Shown in pieces: positions 56,401 to 64,000 of a stretch of 64,000 nucleotides of DNA. Origin of the DNA: Riemerella anatipestifer (GTDB taxonomy: Bacteria; Bacteroidota; Bacteroidia; Flavobacteriales; Weeksellaceae); the NCBI RefSeq assembly GCF_035666175.1, contig NZ_CP142016.1, positions 434,001 through 498,000 on the forward strand. The letters run 5' to 3'. The translations under genes were made by a program, and so were the position numbers. Position 1 is the first letter of the stretch; the number at the start of each line of letters is the position of its first letter. The notes beneath the pieces are model-generated. The model did no database searches and was not told the DNA's origin. It saw only the letters and a program-made list of their open reading frames with translations.

Positions 56401-56830
56401 TTAGATGGAAGAGATATAATTTTGCGTGATTGGGATTTTCTGTTTTACGAATTTCCAATCTGTTTTCTTCAATCATTTGTACAAAAAATCCCACTTGATT
56501 GTAAAATTCTTCTGTATCCATTTCTTCATTGTTCAAAGCAAAACCAAGTGATACAAGATATTTCTGAAACTCTTCATCTCTTGAGCTGTCTTCTTCATCT
56601 TTTTCTGCATATTCAATGATATTGCCTAAATAATTACAAACTTGTAACCCCACTAACAATTTTAATTTTTGTTGAGGATTTTTTTGAAGACTTAAGTAGA
56701 TATCTGACCATCCTGAAAAATAAAAATAACCTACTAGAAATTTCAGCTCATCACTAATGGAAATCAAAGTATTCAATCTTCCTTTTAGTGTTTTTTGTTG
56801 TTTATTATTGGTAATAAAATTATTCGACAT
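53468..56830 (-). CDS. PLD-nuclease / SF2 helicase fusion, defence-type
   Basis: A 1120-residue protein. Residues about 10-200 are a phospholipase-D-like domain with one HKD-type half (NHAKLYLF, then GSSNLTRSG). An SNF2/SF2 helicase follows: DVVGLGKSVIASMIA (motif I), VVIVDEAHYFRN (DEAH), LLSATPFNN (III), LTSDKLSEGFNL (V), QRVGRINRIG (VI). The last 300 residues are helical. Similar PLD-helicases occur with Eco57I-like methylases in restriction or defence islands. It overlaps the upstream ATPase gene by 11 bp, suggesting translational coupling. Confidence 0.85.
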   Translation of the reverse strand: MSNNFITNNKQQKTLKGRLNTLISISDELKFLVGYFYFSGWSDIYLSLQKNPQQKLKLLVGLQVCNYLGNIIEYAEKDEEDSSRDEEFQKYLVSLGFALNNEEMDTEEFYNQVGFFVQMIEENRLEIRKTENPNHAKLYLFHLNEDQAEKQGMPGQFITGSSNLTRSGLHNQEEFNVEIKDYGYADAVQYFDELWERATPITEHLDNRKILIDFIKNKTQVATITPFEAYCLVIKTYLDLQNQENEEVDLDTLLEKIDLKKFSYQSDAVNQAIQMIKEHNGCIIADVVGLGKSVIASMIARQMNKRGIIICPPGLIGDPEKKDSGWWEYLEKFGLHNWQVYSRGIIDRIADNIEGRDFEVVIVDEAHYFRNQDTSDYEALSMICRGKKVILLSATPFNNSPADIFSLLKLFIVPGKSTISLEDNLAGKFSRLNYEYKQLSVIFKNWNSSDDKKRKQAESYYTTMIDENLPIDIKKVKAQTKRLSNDIKRIISPVVIRRNRLDLKQDYIYAKEVGDLSEVKDPEEVFYYLDKEQDEFYDSIISKYFAENGVFTGAIYQPFSYEKILSDKLDEFGNRQYNQQKNLYDFMRRILVKRFESSFGSFEKSIERFLQVHLLVKDFVDKTGKFILDRSFIDRIKDFELEEIEANLEKYAAGDLKRKTPKNTEVYNVDTFHRRQEFLDDIDSDIQLFKDIQKRLKDLRLVENDPKQEEIIRKIKHLLANEPNRKIILFSEYVDTIHHLEKRFKSEFKNEVLVCDGKVSKDLARHLNSDFNAQYNRGLKTNHFKILLTSDKLSEGFNLNRAGVIINYDIPWNPTRVIQRVGRINRIGSKVYDELFILNFFPSLKGADIVKSREIAQQKMFLIHNALGEDAKIFDEDEEPTPASLGSRINSNPQEEGEVNTITKIRNLYADLQNKHPEIIKKISELPPRVKTAKSYSEYELNVLRRKGLSLFAQTVGKNENKIIREIDFEELLQKIECKINEPTLKLSSIFWGLYEEVKEFKPKYKMGRTEISLEQKAEINLKKSLKILKNLNYENLNFIQMLIKDLRYYHTLSIGSIRRIGGQELSDDKHSIRSFLEEITYLKKQLGENYLDDIELKSKGKSKEVIIAIENNDEKELFN

Positions 56831-58190
56831 TGTATTTAGTGATAAAGTAATGGATATATTGTTTTAAATACGTCCCTAAATAATAGGGCAAATTCATTAA
56901 CAAGTAAGGTTTCCCTTCTGGTGTAACGGTTTCTTCAATGTTGAATTTTCCTCCATACATTCTGACTGCGAATTGATGAGGGGTTTGATTCACAAATTGA
57001 TGCAAGGATTTCAAACTTCCCGTTTTCCCCGATTTAATTTCAATAGGAATCATGAATTTTCCGTGGGCAATGAGCAAATCTACCTCTGCTGATGATTGCG
57101 TTTTGTCCCGAACCCAAAAATTGGTCTTTTTGTAATCTGTAGTATTCAAAGACAAAACTTCCTGATTAACAATATGGGGTATAATCGCTCCTTTGTATGC
57201 TTCGCTAAGGTCTTTCATTAGCAATAAATCGGCTTGAATATTCAGATCAAAATTTAAAATTCCTGTATCCAAAAATTGTAATCGTGGCGATTTTTTGTAA
57301 TCTGGAAGAATTGGCGGCTCTACATTGGTACAAGGATAAATTACCTGAATGACCTTTGCGGCATCTAAATTATTAAATGCCTCGCTCACTTCCCTCGACT
57401 TATAATTAGAGTGTCCGAAATTTTGAAATTTAATCCGTTGGTCAACAAATGATGCAGCGGTATTTACGATATGTTTCATCACATTTTCTTCCGATTTACT
57501 ATCTGCGTATTTTATCACATCATCTTTGTAGGTATTCCAAATACTTTCATAAATCTGTGGAAGTGCTAATAAATCTTTATGAGCAACATAGTTGGCAACA
57601 ATTTCTGGCATTCCTCCGATAATACAATAGGTGTGGAACTCTTTCATCAAAAGTTCGTGGGCAATGTCGTCAACGGGAACATTCCGAAATCGTTCCAACA
57701 AATTATTTTTCCCCTGTGCTTCAAGATATTCCTGAAAATTTAAAGGAAACAAATACAGATAATTAATCCTACCTACTGGATAATTTTTAGTTTTCTTTAA
57801 GGTATGCTCCAGCAAAGAACCCGCAGCAATGACATTCAATTCTGGCAAGTCCTCATAAAAATAACGCAAAAAAGAAATTGCTTTTTCGGATTCCTGGATT
57901 TCATCAATAAAAAGCAGTGTATTTGGGAAATCTTTTGGGGAGATTTCATTTTTTAATGCCAAAAAATTGACCAATTCCTGTACACTATTACTTCGTTCTA
58001 CGAGACTTGCATCTTCGCTTTTTTCTAAATTAAGCTCTATAAAATGGGTATAACTTTCCCCTAAACTGCGAACCAAGGTCGTTTTTCCTACTTGTCGAGC
58101 TCCTCTTAGTATCAACGGTTTGGCATTAGAACTCGTTTTCCATTGAACCAACTCATCGAAAATATGTCGTTTAAAATTCATTCTTATCAT
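56820..58190 (-). CDS. AAA ATPase with DUF4143 domain
   Basis: A 456-residue protein. Walker A is RGARQVGKTTLV (about residue 32), Walker B is LLFIDEIQES, and a sensor-like AAGSLLEHTL follows. The C-terminal DUF4143 region ends with a PD-(D/E)xK-like core, SSAEVDLLIAHGKFMIPIEIKSG (about 370-392). Such proteins are frequent in mobile islands with unsettled function. Start at 58190 or three codons later. Two direct repeats lie in its promoter region and it overlaps the helicase gene, so the two act as one operon. Confidence 0.85.
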   Translation of the reverse strand: MIRMNFKRHIFDELVQWKTSSNAKPLILRGARQVGKTTLVRSLGESYTHFIELNLEKSEDASLVERSNSVQELVNFLALKNEISPKDFPNTLLFIDEIQESEKAISFLRYFYEDLPELNVIAAGSLLEHTLKKTKNYPVGRINYLYLFPLNFQEYLEAQGKNNLLERFRNVPVDDIAHELLMKEFHTYCIIGGMPEIVANYVAHKDLLALPQIYESIWNTYKDDVIKYADSKSEENVMKHIVNTAASFVDQRIKFQNFGHSNYKSREVSEAFNNLDAAKVIQVIYPCTNVEPPILPDYKKSPRLQFLDTGILNFDLNIQADLLLMKDLSEAYKGAIIPHIVNQEVLSLNTTDYKKTNFWVRDKTQSSAEVDLLIAHGKFMIPIEIKSGKTGSLKSLHQFVNQTPHQFAVRMYGGKFNIEETVTPEGKPYLLMNLPYYLGTYLKQYIHYFITKYNVE

Positions 58191-58217
58191 AAAACAAACC
58201 CAAATTTACTAAAATTC

Positions 58218-58273
58218 TGTAACAAAACAAAGGTAATTTTTATTTTATTTTGTAACAAAACAAAGGCAATTTT
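58218..58273. repeat. Two 23-bp direct repeats before the ATPase gene
   Basis: TGTAACAAAACAAAGG followed by T or C and AATTTTT occurs at 58218 and 58251, 33 bp apart. On the minus strand each reads CCTTTGTTTTGTTACA. The first copy contains TACCTTTG with TTTG 20 nt upstream, so it is both a likely promoter and a possible operator pair. Confidence 0.65.
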
Positions 58274-58274
58274 T

Positions 58275-58877
58275 CTAATAACTTAATTTCTGCCTTTTTA
58301 CAAAACTACTTACAGTCAATCTGTGGACATTTAAAATTCTACCTATTGCGGAATAGGAAACTTTTTTATCAAGCAATTCTTGAATCTTTTTTTCCTGCCC
58401 CGTAAGTTTGGTTTTAGCAGATTTACTTCCCAATGGACGACCGAGAACAACACCTTCTGCCCGCTTTCTTGCCAATGCTTCTTTGGTTCTTTGAGAAATA
58501 AGATTTCTTTCAATTTCTGCCGAAAGACCAAAAGCAAATGCTAAAACTTTGGAATTGATATCACTTCCTAAACGGTAATTATCTTTTATTGTCCAAACCT
58601 GAATATCACGATTCATACATTCATTTAGAACACCCATAATCATTAATAGATTTCTTCCCAAACGGGAAAGTTCAGAGCAAATAAGTATATCTCCTTTTTT
58701 CATTTTTTTGAGAAGCTTACCTAGTTTTCGATCATCTACATTTTTAGCTCCTGATATGGTTTCTTCAATCCATTTATTCACTATTATTTCTTGTCTTTCG
58801 CAAAAATGGTTAATTTCAAATCTTTGATTTTCTACAGTTTGCTTGTCTGTACTTACCCTAATGTATCCGTAAATCAT
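58275..58877 (-). CDS. Serine recombinase (DNA invertase, Mpi-like)
   Basis: A 200-residue resolvase/invertase. Catalytic Ser9 lies in YIRVSTDKQTVENQ, with SELSRLGRNLLM (Arg residues) and the long E helix, and a C-terminal helix-turn-helix (SYSAIGRILNVHRLTVSSF). It resembles the master invertase Mpi of Bacteroides, which flips many promoters. Here it borders two oppositely oriented methylase C-terminal halves, which suggests inversion of that locus as at least one task. Confidence 0.88.
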   Translation of the reverse strand: MIYGYIRVSTDKQTVENQRFEINHFCERQEIIVNKWIEETISGAKNVDDRKLGKLLKKMKKGDILICSELSRLGRNLLMIMGVLNECMNRDIQVWTIKDNYRLGSDINSKVLAFAFGLSAEIERNLISQRTKEALARKRAEGVVLGRPLGSKSAKTKLTGQEKKIQELLDKKVSYSAIGRILNVHRLTVSSFVKRQKLSY

Positions 58878-59175
58878 ATTAAATTGTTTAAGTTATTATT
58901 CAGTTTTGGTTTAAATTAAATGTTAACTGTCTAAAATAAATATAAACAATAAATATAGCAGCAAGTTCAGCGTTTATTTTAGACAAAATGCTACAAAATG
59001 CAATTTTAGCACAAGTGAAAGCTGGATAATTTTAAGTGAAATAGAGCAAAGGATAAAAGCTAAAATTGAAGCAATAGGCGTTCCTTTGAAAGACTGGAAT
59101 ATTAACATCTATCGTGGAATTTTAACTGGTTATAATGAGGCTTTTATCATAGATGGTAAGAAAAAAGATGAGTTA

Positions 59176-60155
59176 ACTCGTTGTGCATTTTAAATAATAC
59201 TGATTTTTAGATGATTTAATTTTCTTTGGAAGATAAATTTATTGATATATTGAATAACCGTTGCGGCGGTTATTTTACTGATTAGCCTTGTTTTAAAGCC
59301 TTCAAAAGTTTTAGCATAGTTTCTTTTAATCATAAATTGGTCGCAAAGTTGAGAGAAAAATGTCTCAATTCGTTTTCGCTTTTTCTTGTACAATGAAAAT
59401 TGAGGAATATAATCTTTCTGATTACTTCTCATTGGTGTATCTAATTTAATATTAGCATAGTTAAATAAATCTATTTGAACTTTTGCTGATAAATAGCCTC
59501 TATCTCCAATTAAAGTACAGTTTCGCATTTGCTCACCAATATCTTTTAAATAGTGGATGTCGTGAACGGATGCAGGGCTTATATCAAAATTCTTAATCAC
59601 ACCATTTAAAGAACATACTGCGTGTAGTTTATAGCCATAGAAATATAATTTCTGTGAAGCACAATAACCATATGTTGGTGAAGAATAGGATTGCTCTTTA
59701 CAAATTTTTGAACGAGTAGAACGAGCGTTTTCACAAACTTTCATTGGCATGCTATCAACGATAAAAATATCTTCAAACTCATTGAACTCCATCGAAATAC
59801 GCTGTCTAATTTGCTCTGTTTGTAGGGATAGTCTTCGTTTTCGCTTATTGTAAACACTTCTTTCAATTTTGTTTATCAGAGAGTTTGGCAATTTTCTAAA
59901 TAACTGTAATTCGCTATCAATACTCAAGTATTCAGCAGTAATATTAAGACTTATGACTTCTAAATCGCTCATTTTAGGTGTTCTTCTCTGATAACTAATC
60001 AGTTGATTTTCTGAAAAAAGTCCTAAAACTTCCAAAATTCTTTCATATATTTGCTCTATGTTGTTCATTTATATCGTTTTATAGCAAAAACAATATACTG
60101 ATTTTCAGTCTAATAAACAACTCTTGTTTTTTTCATTTCATAATGCACAACGGGT
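59176..60155 (-). mobile_element. ISRa1 copy in the silent methylase cassette
   Basis: A complete 980-bp copy with the 8-bp duplication atgagtta (59168-59175 and 60156-60163). Confidence 0.96.
59190..60068 (-). CDS. IS982-family transposase
   Basis: 292 residues, intact. Variants: IEQ, LFRKL, DIG, RNY and Ile-to-Leu in KTRLISK. Confidence 0.92.
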   Translation of the reverse strand: MNNIEQIYERILEVLGLFSENQLISYQRRTPKMSDLEVISLNITAEYLSIDSELQLFRKLPNSLINKIERSVYNKRKRRLSLQTEQIRQRISMEFNEFEDIFIVDSMPMKVCENARSTRSKICKEQSYSSPTYGYCASQKLYFYGYKLHAVCSLNGVIKNFDISPASVHDIHYLKDIGEQMRNCTLIGDRGYLSAKVQIDLFNYANIKLDTPMRSNQKDYIPQFSLYKKKRKRIETFFSQLCDQFMIKRNYAKTFEGFKTRLISKITAATVIQYINKFIFQRKLNHLKISII

Positions 60156-60810
60156 ATGAGTTAATAGCAGAAGACCCAAAATCTGCCGAAATCATACGAC
60201 CTATTTTGCGTGGCAGAGATATAAAAAGGTATAGTTATGATTTTGCAGATTTATGGTTAATAAACACTCACAATGGCATTAAAGAAAAAGGCATAAAACC
60301 CATAAATATAGATAATTACCCTGCAGTAAAAGCTCATTTAGATAATTATTATCCTCAACTTGAAAAACGAGCTGACAAAGGAGAAACTCCATACAATTTA
60401 AGGAACTGTGCTTATATGGAGGATTTTTATAAACAAAAAATTGTTTGGAAAATTATAGGCTCAAACATTAATTTTTTAATTGATAATGAAGGAATGTTTT
60501 ATAATAATGCCGCAAACATTTTGACAAGCAATTCAATAAAATTAGAATATTTAATTGCGTTCTTAAATTCTAAACTTTTTGAATGGTATTTTAAACGAAT
60601 TATATTTATCGAAGTTGAAGGCGGAGGTATTCAAATGTTTAATACAGTAATGGAACGAATTCCTGTTCCACAATTATCTGAAAAAGAACAGAATCCTATT
60701 ATTGAGCTTGTCAAAACAATAATAGAAAACTTATCACAAGGACAACCTTATCAAAGTTTTGAGAGAAAATTAGAAAAAATGATTTTTGATTACATTCGTT
60801 TAACAGATAC

Positions 60811-60849
60811 AGAGATAGGTTTTATAGAGATTCTATAAAACCTATCTCT
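60811..60849. repeat. Perfect palindrome joining two convergent methylase ends
   Basis: 18-bp arms (60811-60828 and 60832-60849) with a 3-nt spacer. Each arm encodes the GFIE part of the shared C-terminus on its own strand, and the two stop codons lie within it, so the genes overlap tail-to-tail by 17 bp. It could be a bidirectional terminator, a recombination site or both. Confidence 0.85.
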
Positions 60850-63465
60850 TTTATTTCTTCTTCTTTCAAATTATACAAATTAAATAATAGAGTATCAATA
60901 ATTAACTCAAGTTCTTTGGTTGACTCGCCATTCTCTTTCATTTGTTGAATATCATCAATAATTTTTTTGAATTGCAGGTTTGTTTCTTCTGATATTTGCA
61001 TAACAGTAATTTTATCAAAAAATATTTTACTTAACTCTCTTGTGCCTCCTTGCAATTCAGGAAAATCATCTTTAAAACAATATTTGAATAATGAAGAATT
61101 AAGAAATGCTGTTAGAAATTCTACTTTTGAGCCTGTTATGATAAAGCATTTTTGATTTGTTAAAAAACCTTTACCATCATATACAAAAGGTAAAAATTTT
61201 GTCATATTTGGATAAATCACTTTTGGGCGAGAAAAATCCTCTGTTTTTTAATAATTGCCAACCACGCTCATAGAATAAGGAATAAATGTCTCCAGTTTTT
61301 GCAAATGTTTTATATTCACAGTTTTGATACATTTTAGCTAATCTGCCACTTTCCTTTTGGAGTTGTACATAAGGTGGATTTCCAATAACGATGTCAAATC
61401 CTTCTTCTAACCCAAACATCCATTCTGGATCAAAGAAAGGCGAACTTGCATTTTGATCATAAGGATTCCATTGTGAGAATTGTATCGCATCTTCGGGTGC
61501 AAATTCATTATTATCTTGCAATAGTTTTGAAAGTTCGGCTCTTAACTGTGCATCTTTATCTCTCAATTCTTTTTTCTTGTAGGCAGATTTTGCATAGAAA
61601 TGCTCTTTTCTCACCTCCATTAGTTGGTGTTTTGTTTCATCAATGCGTGGATCGGTAAAAAGACTGTTTACAAAATCGCCTTCTTTTTTCTTTTTCATAC
61701 CAATCAACGTATCCCCTGCTACAAATTTTGTTTCTAAATTTGGTAAGGTTAGAACTCCATAATTCTCTTCGGGTTTAGATAAATCCATTGCTTCCTGCTC
61801 TACAATCAGGGAGATAAAGAAACGTAATTTGCTAATTTGTGCTGCAATGGTTTGTATATCTACACCATAAATACATTCTTCTATCAAATGTAGTTTCAAA
61901 TCGTGATGAGATGCTTTGTTTTTAGCATCTAATTTCTCAAGAACTTCCACCATTCGGTTGAGTATTCCCATAGGAAATGCTCCTGAACCACAAGCTGGAT
62001 CCAAGATTTTTACGGAACGGAGCGTATTTGCTATTTTTTCACATAAATCGTGGTCATCAGCCAAAGATTCTGGTAAATTTTCCTATTCAAAAAGCTGACG
62101 AATAGCCTCTCCCTGACCCTCTCCAAAGGAGAGGGAATTTTCAAGAAAAGCGATTAGACTTTCGTCCACCATATAAGCAACGATTTCTTTTGGTGTATAA
62201 AAACTGCCCGATTGTTTACGTGCGGACTCTTGTGTCTCTGGGTTAAAAGCGCCTAACAAGTTTTCAAAAACATTCCCTAATAATTCAGGATCTAATGCTA
62301 CCTGAACTTCATTTGGCACATTTTCTTCCACTGTAAAATTATAGCGCTCCAATAAAGGAATTAATCCTTCATTTTTGTCATCGCCAAAGAAAACAACGTT
62401 TGGAATAAATTCTCTGTGCTTCAGGTTTCCGTTTGGAAATTTTTTATCACTTCTACTAAATCCATCTAAATGATATTTTACCCCATCTGTACTTTCTTCT
62501 TTATCAAGACATTCAAACAATCCTCCGTTCAAAAACGGAATTGGTCGGAATAAATTTAACACCTCCTCTTCAGCAATTTTGAACATTTCCGAATAACGAT
62601 ATCGGGTTTTAATATCACGCTTATCAGCTAATTTTGCAAACTCTCGTTCTATTACTGCTTTATTTAAAGTTGCAAAAAATAAATTTTGTAAAATGGCATT
62701 ATAGTAATTTCCATTGGAGAAACTCTCTGGATTAAAATCATTTAAAATTTCAGATAATCTATCTTTTTTAAATAATTCATCTGGAACTAAATGCTTTTGT
62801 TTGATAAACCAAACAAACAATAATCGTGTAATTAGACGAATCATTTGTTCTTCAAGCTTCACACGATCATCATCAGATGTAGATGTATTGTTTGGAAATG
62901 TAATACCAACTTCTGATTCAAGAGTCCATTGATACCACTTGAATAAATCATTGTAAAATTCTTTTGTTAGTTTTTCAACAGAAAAAGCTTCTTGAATAGC
63001 ATCTAAATCTTTAAACGTACAGTTGCCAATTCTATGTTTGAAAGTTTTATTGGTATCTTCTGGAGATACAAAATAGGTAAAGCGCTTCCAAGAAGAATAT
63101 TTCTTATCTGCTTTTCCGTCCCAGTTTCTTCGGATAAATGAAAACCTAAACTTCCCTGCATCATCATAAAAAACGAAAATTGCTCCATCTTTAAAATCTT
63201 CCTTAAGAACTAATTTTGCAATTTCAAATTGCTTTCTCTTAGAAGAGCGTTCAGTTAAAATTCCTTTGTGCTTACAACAGAAAACAATAAGTTCATCAGA
63301 ATTTTTAAACTCTACATTTCCTATTCTCGTTAATTCTGAAAAGTCAGAAAAATCTTTATCTTCAACAATATAGGTTAAATCTTCTAACTGTGGTTTTAAA
63401 TTCGCATTGTTTTAAAAAAAATCTGATAATAATTTTACTGAGAAGTTTTGTATAAGTTTGTCCAT
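60822..63465 (-). pseudogene. Eco57I-like restriction-modification methylase, decayed
   Basis: The frame begins at ATG 63465 but has TAA at codon 18 (63412-63414) and TAG at codon 461 (62083-62085), both in frame with the rest. It shows the SAM motif ILDPACGSGAFPMGIL and catalytic IVIGNPPYVQLQ, preceded by SGSFYTPKEIVAYMVDES. After LLKNRGFF the frame breaks near 61230 and jumps to the far C-terminus (KVIYPNMTKFLPF to EIGFIESL), so the middle and much of the recognition domain are missing. Non-functional as read. Intact homologues exceed 1000 residues. Confidence 0.82.
62106..62140. repeat. Palindromic repeat inserted in the methylase frame
   Basis: CCCTCTCC-AAA-GGAGAGGG (62117-62135) with a flanking CCTCTCCC. 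It adds an atypical SLSFGEGQGEA segment between DESLIAFLEN and the in-frame TAG. It resembles dispersed extragenic palindromes of Flavobacteriia. Confidence 0.6.
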
Positions 63466-63639
63466 TCCTTGATACTTTTCGTATTAAAAGTCTTGTAAAG
63501 ATAAGAAATATGTTGCTAATCGGTAGGGTATGTTTAGTATAATTTTTCAGTCTAATTATTTTAGAATTGTGAATTTTGGCAAAATCTATAGTTAAAACCC
63601 TCTCAACAACCCACTTAGTTTCTATTATAACTCATCTTC

Positions 63640-64000
63640 TCAAACTTCTATTTTTTTTCCTGATAATTCATTTGTGATTTTATCATGTTCTTCCTTAATA
63701 TCCTTAATGTTATTCGATATAAATTCTTCTTTTTGATTTCTAATATTAAGCAGTTTAAAAAGATTAGTTGTTTTACTTGAATCCTCAAAAATCTCTTCAA
63801 CTGCTGAAATAGGAATTTGATTTGCTTTAGTAGTTTTTTCAATTATCTCAATCATTATTCTCTTTCTTTCGGTATCATTCAGATTTTGCAGATTCGGAAT
63901 TTTTATACTTTCCTGTAAAATAGATTTTTTAAGTGTATTTTCTACTGATTCCAGATATTTTTTCTTTTCAACAGCAAAAACATTTTCATTGGTTAAGAGA
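63640..64000 (-). CDS. C-terminal part of an unrecognised protein, 5' end beyond the window
   Basis: The frame is open from the window edge (LLTNENVFAVEKKKYLESVE) to a stop at 63640, 119 codons. It is entirely helical, charged and coiled-coil-like (NIRNQKEEFISNNIKDIKEEH), ending LSGKKIEV. An internal ATG at 63855 is not taken as the start because the frame continues upstream. It lies 175 bp upstream of the methylase in the same direction and may be part of the same island. The gap 63466-63639 shows no gene. Confidence 0.6.
   Translation of the reverse strand, partial: LLTNENVFAVEKKKYLESVENTLKKSILQESIKIPNLQNLNDTERKRIMIEIIEKTTKANQIPISAVEEIFEDSSKTTNLFKLLNIRNQKEEFISNNIKDIKEEHDKITNELSGKKIEV

Larger units (their letters stand above)
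58927..60838 (+). pseudogene. Silent methylase specificity half (rightward), interrupted by ISRa1
   Basis: An open frame without a start codon runs from 58927 (after a TAA) to 59175 and resumes at 60164 after ISRa1 and one target repeat, 307 codons in all. It encodes the C-terminal target-recognition half of an Eco57I-like methylase: STSESWIILSEIEQRIKAKI, YRGILTGYNEAFIIDGK, PILRGRDIKRYSYDFADLW, YLIAFLNSKLFEWYF, ending TEIGFIEIL. It lies tail-to-tail with the homologous end of the leftward methylase. It looks like a stored alternative specificity cassette. Confidence 0.75.

Noticed and set aside
62083-62085. Programmed TAG read-through (for example pyrrolysine)
   Set aside because: The gene has another stop and a large deletion, so decay is the simpler reading.
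63412-63422. Phase-variable poly-T tract controlling the methylase
   Set aside because: The frame before and after the tract is the same and the stop is a true in-frame TAA; a one-base slip would shift the downstream frame rather than restore it.

Overview
The window looks like chromosomal DNA of a low-GC Bacteroidota (Flavobacteriia, Weeksellaceae). Riemerella anatipestifer is the best guess: the eight-times repeated 980-bp IS982-family element reads as ISRa1, promoters follow the Bacteroidota pattern (TTTG, about 19 nt, TAnnTTTG), Shine-Dalgarno sequences are absent, and a GLPGLI-family protein is present. The species call rests on recognition of these features, not on a search.

Layout. 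(1) About 1-35,400 is a siphovirus-like prophage whose left end lies outside the window and whose integrase end abuts a tRNA-Arg(ACG) gene. It carries two paralogous tail-tube-like genes, a ParB-methyltransferase fusion, small and large terminase, portal, connector-like gene, a YadA-like fibre, a lysis cassette (holin, candidate one-molecule spanin, amidase), an XRE regulator, HicAB, a DEDDh exonuclease-BRCT protein, tail completion genes, tape measure and two large tail-tip/baseplate proteins. No major capsid gene is recognisable. ISRa1 copies interrupt five prophage genes, including the integrase and the end of the tape measure gene. A sixth copy sits just upstream of the first tube-like gene, and a 130-bp fold-back derivative interrupts a further small frame. 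The prophage is probably immobile. (2) About 35,500-46,100 is housekeeping DNA: a lipoprotein binding protein, purB, metG, an acyl-CoA dehydrogenase, a DEAD-box helicase, a GLPGLI protein, a cysteine-rich secreted protein and another ISRa1. (3) 46,138-52,030 is a leftward pyrimidine operon pyrB-carA-(small secreted protein)-carB. Its leader has a promoter, a nearly leaderless 24-residue leader ORF ending in Tyr codons, a pause-type hairpin and an intrinsic terminator directly before pyrB, which is an architecture like that of enterobacterial pyrBI attenuation. (4) ansA and tRNA-Ser(GGA) follow. (5) From about 53,400 to the end is a decaying defence-type island: PLD-SF2 helicase, AAA/DUF4143 ATPase, Mpi-like serine invertase, an Eco57I-like methylase pseudogene, and a second, oppositely oriented methylase C-terminal half. 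The two C-terminal halves converge on a perfect 18-bp-arm palindrome, as in an invertible specificity locus that has been broken by ISRa1, a deletion and two in-frame stops.

Non-coding signals stand out. A leader at 19,826-19,990 can form a 20-bp helix plus a pseudoknot, and its 3' arm can alternatively pair with the start codon of the next gene. A second region with a possible pseudoknot lies at 14,540-14,750. Several prophage genes start only 3-6 nt after a TTTG promoter element, often just behind a terminator.
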